Positions 18,333 to 27,525 of a stretch of DNA of 64,000 nucleotides are shown one piece after another. The stretch lies in NCBI RefSeq assembly GCF_000426845.1, contig NZ_AUGD01000007.1, positions 310,001 to 374,000 on the forward strand. Reading direction: 5' to 3'. The stretch is from Bradyrhizobium sp. in8p8 (GTDB taxonomy: Bacteria > Pseudomonadota > Alphaproteobacteria > Rhizobiales > Xanthobacteraceae). How positions within the stretch are numbered: position 1 is the first letter of the stretch; each line of letters begins with the position of its first letter. The notes under the pieces were generated by a model. It worked only from the letters and a program-made list of their open reading frames with translations, searched no databases and was not told where the DNA came from. A program made the translations under genes and the position numbers.

Positions 18333-18634
18333 TCTTGACCCTCTCCACACTGCCGTGCCGGTGATTTTTGGTTTGTTCGGCCGGCTTTTCAATGCATGTT
18401 GCCCAGAGTTCTCGACACGTGCAAGCGCCATTCCAGCAAGGAACGCGCCAAAGTTGCGCCGCTGTGCAGCAATGTTCACCGCGTGGCCTGGCATTGGGCG
18501 GCATCTTCCGACTTTGGTTGACCATACTGGCTGATTGCCGGGCGGAGGATATCTCGCCGGCATCAGGTCGCTTGCGTTGCACTATAAGTCGCGGCGATAC
18601 TGCGGTGGGCGGCTCGAATCTCATTGGAGGGGAC
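18333..18634. promoter_or_regulatory. 302-base divergent intergenic region
   Basis: Separates the peptide-import operon (left) from the DUF6489/hydrolase/WS-DGAT genes (right). No gene is seen. It holds a TATAAG -10-like hexamer at 18583-18588 for the right-hand genes. Several TGC/GCA-rich words (TGCAGCAATG near 18464, TTGCGTTGCAC near 18572) are present, reminiscent of the palindrome before the phasin gene. No convincing -35 could be fixed. Confidence 0.35.
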
Positions 18635-18892
18635 ATGAAGGTAAATATCGAAATCGACTGCACCCCCCTCGAAGCTCGCCAGTTCTTCGGCTTGCCTGAC
18701 GTGGCGCCGATGCAGACGGCGGTGATGGACAAGCTGCAGCAGCAGGTTCTGACTAACATCGAGAAGGTCTCGCCGGAGTCGCTGCTCCAGAGCTGGTTCA
18801 CCTTCGATCCGAAAATGACCGAGAGATTTCAGGACATGTTCGCCGCGATGGCCGGCCTCGGCGGCACACGCAGCGCCGACAAGAAAAAATAG
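18635..18892 (+). CDS. small DUF6489 family protein
   Basis: 85 residues, soluble, acidic N-terminus and Lys-rich tail (SADKKK). The opening MKVNIEIDCTPLEARQFFGLPDV and the segment PESLLQSWFTFDPKMTERFQDMFAAM match a small conserved alphaproteobacterial family of unknown function (DUF6489, by recollection). The ribosome site TTGGAGGGG is very strong, so it is probably abundant. The stop overlaps the GTG start of the hydrolase gene (TAGTG), so the two are translationally coupled. The amphipathic C-terminal helix could bind a surface such as a granule or membrane, which is speculation. Confidence 0.75.
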   Translation: MKVNIEIDCTPLEARQFFGLPDVAPMQTAVMDKLQQQVLTNIEKVSPESLLQSWFTFDPKMTERFQDMFAAMAGLGGTRSADKKK

Positions 18893-19692
18893 TGTCTTCC
18901 GGACGGAACGGGGCGCCGGAGTCTGGCCGGCTTCGTGCGCCGGGCCTCGGCCTGCTGCTGGCCGAAGCCCGTGGACTGTTCGAGCTGAACGCGAGCCTCT
19001 TGCTTTCGCCGCTCCTGATGCGAGCCCCCCGAGGGGACGGCCATCCTGTGCTGGCGCTGCCGGGCTTCCTCGCCAGCGATCTCTCGATGGCGCCGATGCG
19101 ACGTTATCTCCGAGAGCTCGGCTATGAGGCACATGCCTGGCGGATGGGCCGCAACCTCGGTGGTTTGGCGCGGATGCGGGATTCGCTGCGCGCGCTTCTC
19201 ACCCAGACCCATGCCGCGAGCGGGCGCAAGGTCAGCCTGGTCGGGTGGAGCCTCGGCGGCGTCTTTGCCCGCGACCTCGCGCTTTGGGCCCCCGACATGG
19301 TCCGCTACGTCATTACACTTGGCAGCCCCTTTGCCAACGACGTGAGGGCAACGAACGCCACCTGGCTCTACGAGCTACTGTCCGGCGAGCGCGTAGAGGA
19401 TTTTGCGGAAGCGCGCGAAGCGATCGCGGGCGATCTGCCGGTGCCCACAACGTCGATCTATTCGCGCGCCGACGGTGTCGTGAACTGGCGGACCTGCCTG
19501 CTTCGTGCCTCCGAGCGTGCGGAGAACATCGAGGTGCACTGGGCGAGCCATATCGGGCTCGGTGTGAACCCCGCAGCGCTCTGGGCCGTCGCGGACCGGC
19601 TGGCGCAGCCGGAAGGGCAATTCCGGCCATTCGACCGGGCGGGGCCGTTTGCCATTGCATATGCCCCGCCGGAACAGGCAGTATTGGCCTGA
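18892..19692 (+). CDS. alpha/beta hydrolase (lipase-like), paralogue of 31922-32692
   Basis: 266 residues from a GTG overlapping the preceding stop. The conserved HPVLALPGFLASD oxyanion strand is followed by the nucleophile elbow SLVGWSLGGVFAR (S120), a strand ending in TLGSPFA, an acid region near TSIYSRADGVVNW and a histidine in WASHIGLGVNPAALWAVADRL. The same chain of motifs recurs in the gene at 31922. It has no signal peptide. Its place before a wax ester synthase suggests action on neutral lipid or acyl intermediates. The substrate is not known. Confidence 0.82.
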   Translation: MSSGRNGAPESGRLRAPGLGLLLAEARGLFELNASLLLSPLLMRAPRGDGHPVLALPGFLASDLSMAPMRRYLRELGYEAHAWRMGRNLGGLARMRDSLRALLTQTHAASGRKVSLVGWSLGGVFARDLALWAPDMVRYVITLGSPFANDVRATNATWLYELLSGERVEDFAEAREAIAGDLPVPTTSIYSRADGVVNWRTCLLRASERAENIEVHWASHIGLGVNPAALWAVADRLAQPEGQFRPFDRAGPFAIAYAPPEQAVLA

Positions 19693-19740
19693 CGAGAAGC
19701 GCTGCCAAGGCGCCCGTCAAGTGTTTGCGGGGAGGGTATC

Positions 19741-21291
19741 ATGGCTGACGGGAAGAAGCTGTCGTCGCTGGACGCGTCGTTTCTCTATCTGGAAACCCCT
19801 GAGATGCCGATGCATGTCGGCAGCATGGCGATCTTTCGTCTGCCAGACGACTACAAAGGTGACTTCTTCGAAGATTTCAAGGCGATGATCGTCTCACGCC
19901 TGCATATCGCGCCGATCCTCAAGGCGCGGCTGGAGAAGGCGCCGCTCGACATCGATCATCCCTCCTGGGTCGAGGACGATCAGTTCGACATCGACCGTCA
20001 CATCTTCCGCGCCAGCCTGCCGCAGCCGCGCGACCGCGCCACGCTGGAGCGCATCGTCGGCTGGATGCATGCCAAGCTGTTGAACCGCGCCCGCCCGCTC
20101 TGGGAGTTCTACGTGTTCGAGGGCATGAAGGACAACGAGGTCGGGCTCTATTCCAAGATGCACCATGCCGCCATCGACGGCGGCGCCGGCGCGGCGCTGA
20201 CCAACATGATCTACGATATCTCGCCGATCCCGCGCAAGGTCGCTCCGCCGTCGGCCGGCAGCAAGCCGGGACAGGAGCCGCGCGACATCGCCGCGAACCT
20301 CCTGGATTCATATCAGCAGCTGTTCAGCCAGCCGCTCGATGCCTCGCAAGCGGCGAAGAACCTGCAGCTGCCGCGAACCGGCAAGAGCGACATCGGCTCG
20401 ATCCTGTTCGACAACGCGATGTACCAGATCGAGAGCGCGGTGCGCTTCGCCGGCAACATCCCGACCGTGCTCAAGAGCATGTCCGACGTGCTGGGCAAGG
20501 TCGCCGATCCCAAGTCGCGCGAGAGTCTCGCCAGCATGGTGTCGCCCCCGACCATGCTCAACAAGACCATCTCGTCGGAACGAAGCTTCGCCGGTGTGTC
20601 GATCTCGCTATCTCGCTCCAAGGCGCTGGCGAAGCTCGCGGGCGGCAAGCTCAATGACGTCGTGCTGGCGCTCGCCTCCGGCGTCGTCCGCCGCTACCTC
20701 CTGCAACACGGCACGCTGCCGGCGAAATCGCTGACGGCAGCGGTCCCGATCTCGCTGCGTGAGGAGGGCAACACCGAGGCCAACAACCAGGTGTTCGGCA
20801 TGATCTGCTCGATTGCGACCAACATCGAGGATCCCAAGGCGCGGTTGGAGGCGATCATCGCGCAATCGACGAAGTCCAAGGAGATGTCGCATCCCTTGCG
20901 TGCGCTGATGCCGCAGGTCTCCAACATCTCGATGCTGGGCGCGCCGATCATGGTGCAGATCCTGGCCTTGCTCTACAGCCGCTCGAATCTGTCGGACGTG
21001 CTGCCGCCGGCCGCCAACATCACCGTATCCAACGTGCCGGGGCCGCGGCAGACGCTCTATGCCGCGGGCGCCGAGCTGCTGCACATCTTCCCGGTGTCGA
21101 TCTCGACGCACGGGCAGGCGCTCAACATCACCGTGCAGAGCTATCGCGACCAACTTGACTTCGGCTTCATCGTCGGGGCCAACATCATTCCGCATGTACA
21201 AGTGATGTGCGATATGCTGCCGGAAGAGTTCGCCGCCCTGGAGACGGCCTACGCGCCACCGGCGGCGGAGATCAAGGGCGCCGCCGAATAG
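19741..21291 (+). CDS. wax ester synthase/diacylglycerol acyltransferase (WS/DGAT)
   Basis: 516 residues, a bifunctional acyl-CoA:alcohol/diacylglycerol acyltransferase family. The catalytic HHxxxDG motif is complete (HHAAIDG at 141-147). The PLW motif (RARPLWEFYV, 119-121) and the C-terminal NVPGP segment (ITVSNVPGPRQTLYAAG) are present. It has no signal peptide and would act at the cytoplasmic membrane or the surface of nascent lipid droplets. WS/DGAT genes are classic in Acinetobacter and actinobacteria and less discussed in rhizobia. Neighbours are a small coupled protein, two hydrolases and a fatty-acid-hydroxylase-type P450. Confidence 0.93.
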   Translation: MADGKKLSSLDASFLYLETPEMPMHVGSMAIFRLPDDYKGDFFEDFKAMIVSRLHIAPILKARLEKAPLDIDHPSWVEDDQFDIDRHIFRASLPQPRDRATLERIVGWMHAKLLNRARPLWEFYVFEGMKDNEVGLYSKMHHAAIDGGAGAALTNMIYDISPIPRKVAPPSAGSKPGQEPRDIAANLLDSYQQLFSQPLDASQAAKNLQLPRTGKSDIGSILFDNAMYQIESAVRFAGNIPTVLKSMSDVLGKVADPKSRESLASMVSPPTMLNKTISSERSFAGVSISLSRSKALAKLAGGKLNDVVLALASGVVRRYLLQHGTLPAKSLTAAVPISLREEGNTEANNQVFGMICSIATNIEDPKARLEAIIAQSTKSKEMSHPLRALMPQVSNISMLGAPIMVQILALLYSRSNLSDVLPPAANITVSNVPGPRQTLYAAGAELLHIFPVSISTHGQALNITVQSYRDQLDFGFIVGANIIPHVQVMCDMLPEEFAALETAYAPPAAEIKGAAE

Positions 21292-21298
21292 GGAATCT

Positions 21299-22297
21299 AT
21301 GATGATTGAAATGCCGCCGCTCAAGTTCGCGCAGACGAACGGAATCCGCATGGGCTATTACGAGGCAGGGCCAGCCGACGACAAGCCGCCGATCGTGCTG
21401 TGCCATGGTTGGCCTGAGCTCGCCTTTTCCTGGCGTCACCAGATCAAGGCACTGAGTGAGGCAGGCCTCCGTGTGATCGCACCGGACCAGCGCGGCTATG
21501 GCGCCACCGACCGCCCCGAGCCGGTCGAAGCCTATGACATGGAGCATCTGACCGGCGATCTCGTCGGGCTGCTCGATCATCTCGAAATCGAAAAGGCGAT
21601 CTTCGTCGGCCACGACTGGGGCGGCTTTGTCGTCTGGCAGATGCCGCTGCGGCATCCCACGCGGGTGGCCGGCGTTGTCGGCGTCAATACCCCGCACTGG
21701 GATCGCGCGCCGATGGACCCCATCGCGCTGTTTCGCCAGCGCTTCGGTGACCAGATGTACATCGTCCAGTTCCAGGACCCGGCGCGCGAGCCGGACAGGA
21801 TCTTCGGCAGCCGGGTCGAGCAGACCTTCGACGCGTTCATGCGCAAGCCGCTGCCGCGACCGGCGGCCAAGCCGGACGAGCCGCCGGTCGCCGGGGTCGG
21901 AGCTTCGTCGAAGACCAACCTGGCGTTTCCCCAGATGATCGCCGCCTACGATGCCAAGGTTGATCCGCGCACGCCGATCCTGTCGGCGGAGGAGAAGAAG
22001 GTGTTCGTCGACACCTTCACGAAGACCGGCTTCACCGGCGGCATCAACTGGTATCGCAATTTCACCCGCAACTGGGAGCGGTCGAAGGGGCTGGACCATC
22101 ACATCCACGTGCCCTCACTGATGATCATGGCCGAAAACGATGCGGTGCTGCCGCCCTCTGCGGCCGACGGCATGGAGAATCTGATCGGCGATCTCGAAAA
22201 GTATCTGGTGAAGGACAGCGGCCATTGGACGCAGCAGGAGAAGCCGGAGGAGGTCAGCGCCAAGTTGATCGAATGGCGTAGAAGGCGATTTGGCTAG
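21299..22297 (+). CDS. alpha/beta hydrolase, epoxide hydrolase/dehalogenase-like
   Basis: 332 residues (ATG 21299, or a second ATG at 21302). The opening includes the HGWPE oxyanion motif. The nucleophile is an aspartate, not a serine (FVGHDWGG, D106), as in epoxide hydrolases and haloalkane dehalogenases. A possible acid lies in AENDAVLPP and the histidine in DSGHWTQQEKPEEV. Lid tyrosines are in the GINWYRNF region, supporting epoxide hydrolase. It starts seven bases after the WS/DGAT stop, probably in one transcript. It may detoxify epoxy lipids, and the P450 next door can make such compounds. Confidence 0.85.
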   Translation: MMIEMPPLKFAQTNGIRMGYYEAGPADDKPPIVLCHGWPELAFSWRHQIKALSEAGLRVIAPDQRGYGATDRPEPVEAYDMEHLTGDLVGLLDHLEIEKAIFVGHDWGGFVVWQMPLRHPTRVAGVVGVNTPHWDRAPMDPIALFRQRFGDQMYIVQFQDPAREPDRIFGSRVEQTFDAFMRKPLPRPAAKPDEPPVAGVGASSKTNLAFPQMIAAYDAKVDPRTPILSAEEKKVFVDTFTKTGFTGGINWYRNFTRNWERSKGLDHHIHVPSLMIMAENDAVLPPSAADGMENLIGDLEKYLVKDSGHWTQQEKPEEVSAKLIEWRRRRFG

Positions 22298-22300
22298 TTC

Positions 22301-22382
22301 CGTCATCGCGAGGAGCGGAGCGGCGAGGCAATCCAGATATGCAACCGCGGATACATTCTGGATCGCTTCGCTCGCAATGACG
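22301..22382. repeat. dispersed palindromic repeat, family A copy 1
   Basis: Begins cgtcatcgcgaggagcg and ends ttcgctcgcaatgacg, with internal gcaatccag / ctggatcgc arms, so the transcript folds into a long imperfect hairpin. It lies between the epoxide-hydrolase-like gene and the CYP102A gene, ending 35 bases before the latter's ATG. Six further copies are in the window. Confidence 0.88.
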
Positions 22383-22417
22383 CGGTGAATGATCGAGGCA
22401 GGGGGAAGCGCAGTCAA

Positions 22418-25400
22418 ATGTCATCCACGAACCGTCTGGACCCTATTCCGCATCCGCCGACCAAGCCGGTGGTCGGCAACATGCTGTCGCTGGATTCGGC
22501 TGCTCCCGTGCAGCACCTGACGCGGCTCGCCAAGGAGCTCGGCCCGATCTTCTGGCTCGACATGATGGGCTCGCCGATCGTGGTCGTCTCCGGCCACGAC
22601 CTCGTCGATGAGCTCTCCGACGAAAAGCGCTTCGACAAGACAGTGCGCGGCGCGTTGCGGCGCGTGCGCGCGGTCGGGGGCGACGGCCTGTTCACGGCCG
22701 ATACCAAGGAGCCGAACTGGAGCAAGGCGCACAACATCCTGCTCCAGCCCTTCGGCAACCGCGCCATGCAGTCCTACCACGGAAGCATGGTCGACATTGC
22801 CGAGCAGCTCGTCAACAAGTGGGCACGGCTCAACGCCGACGACGAGATCGACGTGGTCCACGACATGACGGCGCTGACGCTTGATACGATCGGCCTGTGC
22901 GGCTTCGACTACCGTTTCAACTCGTTCTATCGGCGCGACTACCATCCCTTCGTCGAATCGTTGGTGCGCTCGCTCGAAACCATCATGATGACGCGCGGCC
23001 TGCCGTTCGAGCAGCTCTGGATGCAGAAGCGCCGCAAGACGCTCGCCGAAGACGTCGCCTTCATGAACAAGATGGTCGACGAGATCATCGCCGAGCGCCG
23101 CAAGAGCTCGGACGGGATCGACGACAAGAAGGACATGCTGGCTGCGATGATGACCGGCGTCGACCGTGCGACCGGCGAGCAGCTCGACGACGTCAACATC
23201 CGCTACCAGATCAATACGTTCCTGATCGCGGGGCACGAGACCACCAGCGGCCTGCTGTCCTACACGCTCTATGCACTGCTCAAGCATCCGGACATTCTCA
23301 AGAAGGCCTATGACGAGGTCGATCGCGTCTTTGGCCCGGATGTCAATGCGAAGCCCTCCTACCAGCAGGTAACGCAGCTCACCTACATCACGCAGATCCT
23401 GAAAGAGGCGCTGCGGCTGTGGCCCCCGGCGCCGGCCTACGGCATCTCGCCGCTCCAGGACGAGACTATCGGCGGCGGCAAGTACAAGCTCAGGAAAGGC
23501 ACGTTCACCACCATTCTGGTGACTGCGCTGCACCGCGATCCCCCGGTATGGGGACCGAACCCGGATGCGTTCGATCCCGAAAACTTCAGCCGCGAGGCGG
23601 AAGCCAAGCGGCCGATCAATGCCTGGAAGCCGTTCGGCAACGGCCAGCGCGCCTGCATTGGGCGTGGCTTTGCTATGCATGAAGCTGCACTCGCACTCGG
23701 CATGATCCTTCAGCGCTTCAAGCTGATTGATCATCAGCGCTACCAGATGCACCTGAAAGAGACGCTGACGATCAAGCCGGAAGGCTTCAAGATCAAGGTG
23801 CGTCCGCGCGCCGATCGCGAGCGCGGCGCCTATGGGGGGCCCGCCGCGGTTGCGTCGTCGACGCCAAAAGCGCAGCGCCAAGCCACCACGCGGCCTGGCC
23901 ACAACACGCCGATGCTGGTGCTCTACGGCTCCAATCTCGGCACTGCCGAGGAACTCGCGACGCGCATGGCAGACCTCGCCGAGATCAACGGCTTTGCCGT
24001 GCATCTCGGGCCTCTCGATGATTACGTCGGCAAGCTGCCGCAAGAGGGCGGCGTGCTGATCATCTGCGCCTCCTATAACGGCGCGCCGCCCGATAATGCG
24101 ACACAATTCGTCAAGTGGCTTGGCAGCGACTTGTCGAAGGATGCCTTTGCTGGCGTGCGCTACGCCGTCTTCGGTTGCGGCAACAGCGACTGGGCTGCCA
24201 CCTATCAGTCGGTACCGCGCTTCATCGATGGGCAATTGTCGGCCCATGGTGCGCGCGCGGTGTATCCGCGCGGCGAGGGCGACGCACGCAGCGATCTCGA
24301 CGGGCAGTTCCAGAAATGGTTTCCGGCGGCGGCCGAGGTCGCAACCAAGGAATTCGGCATCGACTGGAATTTCACCCGCACCGCCGAGGACGATCCGCTC
24401 TACGCGATCGAGCCCGTTGCAGTGACCGCCGTCAACACCATCGTCGCTCAGGGCGGCGCGGTGGCGATGAAGGTGCTGGTCAACGACGAGCTTCAGAACA
24501 AGAGCGGGCCCAATCCGTCGGAACGCTCGACGCGCCACATCGAGGTGGAATTGCCATCCACTGTCACCTACCGCGTCGGAGACCATCTGAGCGTCGTTCC
24601 GCGCAACGATCCGACCTTGGTGGACTCGATTGCCCGCCGCTTCGGCTTCCTGCCGGCGGACCAGATCAGGTTGCATGTCGCGGAAGGCCGCCGTGCGCAA
24701 CTGCCGGTCGGCGAGGCCGTGTCGGTCGGTCGTCTGCTCAGCGAGTTCGTCGAGCTACAGCAGGTCGCGACGCGCAAGCAGATCCAGATCATGGCGGAGC
24801 ACACCCGATGCCCCGTCACCAAGCCGAAGCTGTTGGCCTTTGTTGGCGAGGAAGCCGAGCCGCTGGAGCGCTACCGCAGCGAAGTTCTGGCCAGGCGCAA
24901 ATCGGTGTTCGACCTCCTGCTCGAATATCCAGCCTGCGAATTGCCGTTTCACGTCTATCTGGAAATGCTCTCGCTGCTGGCGCCGCGGTACTACTCCATC
25001 TCCTCCTCGCCGTCGGTCGATCCCGCGCGTTGCAGCGTCACGGTCGGTGTGGTCGAAGGGCCGGCCGCGTCGGGGCGCGGTATCTACAAGGGCATCTGCT
25101 CGAATTATCTCGCCAACCGCCGTGCGGGCGATGTGATCTACGCGACCGTACGCGAGACCAAGGCGGGCTTCCGGCTGCCGGACGATTCGTCCGTGCCGAT
25201 CATCATGATCGGACCGGGCACTGGCCTTGCGCCGTTCCGCGGCTTCCTACAGGAGCGCGCCGCGCGCAAGGCAAGGGGGGATGTCCTCGGGCCGGCCATG
25301 CTGTTCTTCGGCTGCCGCCATCCCGATCAGGATTTTCTCTACGCCGAGGAGCTGAAGGCGCTCGCGGCGGCCGGCATCACCGAGCTGTTCACGGCGTTCT

Positions 25401-25654
25401 CGCGCGCGGACGGACCGAAGAGCTATGTGCAGCATGTGCTCGCTACGCAGAAGGAGAAGGTCTGGTCGCTGATCCAGCAAGGTGCGATCATCTATGTCTG
25501 TGGCGACGGCGGCAAGATGGAGCCCGGCGTGAAGGCGGCGCTGGTCGCCATCCATCGCGAGAAAAGCGGCAGCGACGCCGCTGCCGGTGCACGCTGGATC
25601 GACGAGATGGGCGCGAAGAACCGGTATGTGCTCGACGTCTGGGCAGGAGGGTAG
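22418..25654 (+). CDS. cyp102A: self-sufficient cytochrome P450/NADPH-P450 reductase fusion (CYP102A type)
   Basis: 1078 residues, a fusion like Bacillus P450 BM3 (1048). The P450 domain holds the I-helix AGHETTS (271-277), the ExxR motif KEALRLWPP and the heme ligand FGNGQRACIG (C413). The FMN domain begins near 497 (MLVLYGSNLGTAEELA). The FAD/NADPH reductase follows to the end (RYYSISSSPS, GPGTGLAPFRGFLQER, VCGDGGKMEP). It hydroxylates or epoxidises medium- and long-chain fatty acids at subterminal positions. CYP102A6 of B. japonicum is the nearest named relative I recall. I use ATG 22418; a start at 22385 would read through the repeat region. Confidence 0.95.
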   Translation: MSSTNRLDPIPHPPTKPVVGNMLSLDSAAPVQHLTRLAKELGPIFWLDMMGSPIVVVSGHDLVDELSDEKRFDKTVRGALRRVRAVGGDGLFTADTKEPNWSKAHNILLQPFGNRAMQSYHGSMVDIAEQLVNKWARLNADDEIDVVHDMTALTLDTIGLCGFDYRFNSFYRRDYHPFVESLVRSLETIMMTRGLPFEQLWMQKRRKTLAEDVAFMNKMVDEIIAERRKSSDGIDDKKDMLAAMMTGVDRATGEQLDDVNIRYQINTFLIAGHETTSGLLSYTLYALLKHPDILKKAYDEVDRVFGPDVNAKPSYQQVTQLTYITQILKEALRLWPPAPAYGISPLQDETIGGGKYKLRKGTFTTILVTALHRDPPVWGPNPDAFDPENFSREAEAKRPINAWKPFGNGQRACIGRGFAMHEAALALGMILQRFKLIDHQRYQMHLKETLTIKPEGFKIKVRPRADRERGAYGGPAAVASSTPKAQRQATTRPGHNTPMLVLYGSNLGTAEELATRMADLAEINGFAVHLGPLDDYVGKLPQEGGVLIICASYNGAPPDNATQFVKWLGSDLSKDAFAGVRYAVFGCGNSDWAATYQSVPRFIDGQLSAHGARAVYPRGEGDARSDLDGQFQKWFPAAAEVATKEFGIDWNFTRTAEDDPLYAIEPVAVTAVNTIVAQGGAVAMKVLVNDELQNKSGPNPSERSTRHIEVELPSTVTYRVGDHLSVVPRNDPTLVDSIARRFGFLPADQIRLHVAEGRRAQLPVGEAVSVGRLLSEFVELQQVATRKQIQIMAEHTRCPVTKPKLLAFVGEEAEPLERYRSEVLARRKSVFDLLLEYPACELPFHVYLEMLSLLAPRYYSISSSPSVDPARCSVTVGVVEGPAASGRGIYKGICSNYLANRRAGDVIYATVRETKAGFRLPDDSSVPIIMIGPGTGLAPFRGFLQERAARKARGDVLGPAMLFFGCRHPDQDFLYAEELKALAAAGITELFTAFSRADGPKSYVQHVLATQKEKVWSLIQQGAIIYVCGDGGKMEPGVKAALVAIHREKSGSDAAAGARWIDEMGAKNRYVLDVWAGG

Positions 25655-25670
25655 CCGCGGCCCCAGTGCC

Positions 25671-25750
25671 GTAGCCTGGACGGAACGTAGCGAAATCCGG
25701 GTGTCTTTCCGAGATGAGCGTTCCCCGGATTGCGCTTCGATCCATCCGAG
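25671..25750. repeat. dispersed repeat, family B
   Basis: gtagcctggacggaacgtagcgaaatccgg followed by an inverse arm ccccggattgcgcttcgatccatccg, about 80 bp, between the P450 fusion and the next gene. It is of the class of palindromic GTAGCC-GGAT elements found widely in rhizobia. One copy in this window. Confidence 0.7.
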
Positions 25751-25779
25751 CGACGAACTAATCGTGCTAAAGCACTCCC

Positions 25780-26454
25780 ATGATTCCCTGGGAAAAGATC
25801 GATACCGCCAAAATCCCCGGCTCGGACGAAGAGCTCCGCCTGATGCGGCGGGGCAAGGAATTTTCGATCAAGCTCGGCACCAACGAGCTGATGAACAATC
25901 GCCTTTCGGGCTCCGAAGCTGCGCTTGCGACGCTTGCGGCGAAGCAGATAGAGCACACAGCGAAGCCTGTCGTTCTCATCGGGGGCCTCGGCATGGGCTT
26001 TACGCTGCGCGCGGCGCTTGCCGTGCTCGGATCAAAGGCCAGGATCGTGGTCTCCGAGCTCGTGCCGGCGGTGGTGAGCTGGGCGCGAGGCCCGATGGCG
26101 GAAGTCTTCGGCGACAGCCTCGATGATCCCAGGGTGACCATCCGCGAGATCGACGTGGCCGAGATCATCCGGGCGAAGCGGTCTGCCTTCGATGCCATTC
26201 TCCTCGACGTCGACAACGGGCCGGAAGGGTTGACCCGGAAGGGTAACGACGCGCTCTACAGTGCGAGCGGGTTGGGGACGGCAAAGAATGCGTTGCGGCC
26301 GGGCGGTGTGCTCGCTGTCTGGTCTTCGGGACCCAACCCGGCGTTCACCAGGCGTCTTCGGACTGCCGGCTTTGCGGTGAACGAGGTCAATGTCCGCGCC
26401 ACCGGACGAGGCGGCGGTGCGCGCCACGTGATCTGGATCGCAAAGAAGAGCTAG
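25780..26454 (+). CDS. spermidine-synthase-like SAM-binding protein
   Basis: 224 residues. It has the Rossmann motif VVLIGGLGMGFTLRAALAVL, then an acidic loop (VSELVPAVVSWARGPM) and AFDAILLDVDNGPEGL. It lacks the tetramerisation N-terminal domain of true spermidine synthases and ends with a rossmann-only core, so it is more likely a spermine/spermidine-synthase-family methyltransferase-like protein with unknown substrate. The stop codon (CTAG) overlaps that of the converging hydrolase gene. Confidence 0.65.
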   Translation: MIPWEKIDTAKIPGSDEELRLMRRGKEFSIKLGTNELMNNRLSGSEAALATLAAKQIEHTAKPVVLIGGLGMGFTLRAALAVLGSKARIVVSELVPAVVSWARGPMAEVFGDSLDDPRVTIREIDVAEIIRAKRSAFDAILLDVDNGPEGLTRKGNDALYSASGLGTAKNALRPGGVLAVWSSGPNPAFTRRLRTAGFAVNEVNVRATGRGGGARHVIWIAKKS

Positions 26455-27365
26455 GCAGCCTGGGCCGCAGCGCTATGCGCGTGCTCGTCGATGGCGTCGA
26501 TGATCTGAGGCCAGAACCGCATCGGCAAGGCATGGCCCATGCCTTCGATCATCAGCAGCTTCGCGTTCGGGATTGACGCTGCGGTGTCCTTGCCGCCTTC
26601 GGGGCGGACCAGTGGATCGACGGTGCCGTGAATGACCAATGTCGGTGCCTTCACCGCGTGCAGCCGCTCCTTCCGGCTCCCGGACGCCAGCACGGCGCGG
26701 AGCTGGCGGCCGACGCCGGCCGGATTGAGTCCACGCGCGAACACGCGCTCGGCGCGGCCCGGGTCTAGCGCTTCCTCTTCCGGAAAATGCCCGGCGCGCA
26801 GCACTTTCCAGGTCTGGCCGAAGCGGACAATGAACTCCTCCTTGCTGCGCGGCGGCGGCGCCATCAGCATCGCGGCGGCCTCGCGTGTCGGCGGCGGCAC
26901 GCGCGGATTACCCGTGGTCGACATGATCGAGGTCAGCGAGCGTACGCGGTGCGGAAACGACAGTGTCACCTCCTGCGCGATCATGCCGCCCATGGAGGCC
27001 CCGACGAGGTGCGCCGACTTGATGCCGAGCGCGTCCATCAATCCGATTGTGTCCTTCGCCATGTCGATCAGCTTGTATGTCGCGGCCACGGGTATCCTGA
27101 AGAGGCGCAGCTTCAGCAGTTCGAGCGGCGTCAGCCGTTTGCCGCCCGTGAGATGGCTCGACTTGCCGATGTCGCGATTGTCGAAGCGGATCACGCGGAA
27201 GCCGCGCGCGGCAAGCTGCTCGCAGAACGCATCGTCCCAGTGGATCATCTGCGCCCCGAGCCCCATGATCAGCAGCAATGGCTCGGCATTGTCGTTGCCG
27301 AAAATCTCGTAGCAGATGTCGATTCCGTTGGCGCGGACGGTCTGGGGCGGCTGATGAGCGGTCAC
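26451..27365 (-). CDS. alpha/beta hydrolase
   Basis: 304 residues from GTG 27365, which has an AGGAGG ribosome site. The core is LLLIMGLGAQMIHWDD, the nucleophile elbow LVGASMGGMIAQE, an acid in IHGTVDPLVRPEGG and a histidine in IEGMGHALPMRFW. It belongs to the large esterase/hydrolase superfamily with no single substrate. It is transcribed towards the methyltransferase-like gene and shares a palindromic CTAG stop region with it. It diverges from the PHA operon, with a 160-base gap carrying promoters on both strands. Confidence 0.85.
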   Translation of the reverse strand: MTAHQPPQTVRANGIDICYEIFGNDNAEPLLLIMGLGAQMIHWDDAFCEQLAARGFRVIRFDNRDIGKSSHLTGGKRLTPLELLKLRLFRIPVAATYKLIDMAKDTIGLMDALGIKSAHLVGASMGGMIAQEVTLSFPHRVRSLTSIMSTTGNPRVPPPTREAAAMLMAPPPRSKEEFIVRFGQTWKVLRAGHFPEEEALDPGRAERVFARGLNPAGVGRQLRAVLASGSRKERLHAVKAPTLVIHGTVDPLVRPEGGKDTAASIPNAKLLMIEGMGHALPMRFWPQIIDAIDEHAHSAAAQAA

Positions 27366-27525
27366 GGGTCCCTCCTGCTGATCGATGCTGTATCGCACGG
27401 TTTCGTCCCGCGAAGAAGCGGCCTCGCGACGCTGCGCCACTGCTTGCCGGTTGACCGGCCCCGCGCAACGGTGTGGTATGGTGAGATAAGAAGGGTGCAA
27501 AGCCCTCCACATCGGGAGGATGCTG

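Noticed and set aside
22385..22417. Earlier start for the CYP102A gene
   Set aside because: It overlaps the region following repeat copy 1 and adds 11 residues not typical of the family; ATG 22418 fits.
22421..24700. A 759-residue open frame on the minus strand opposite the CYP102A gene
   Set aside because: It is the mirror of a GC-rich coding gene. The protein is low-complexity, rich in Arg/His/Asp/Val, and has no motif, while the plus strand has all P450 and reductase motifs.
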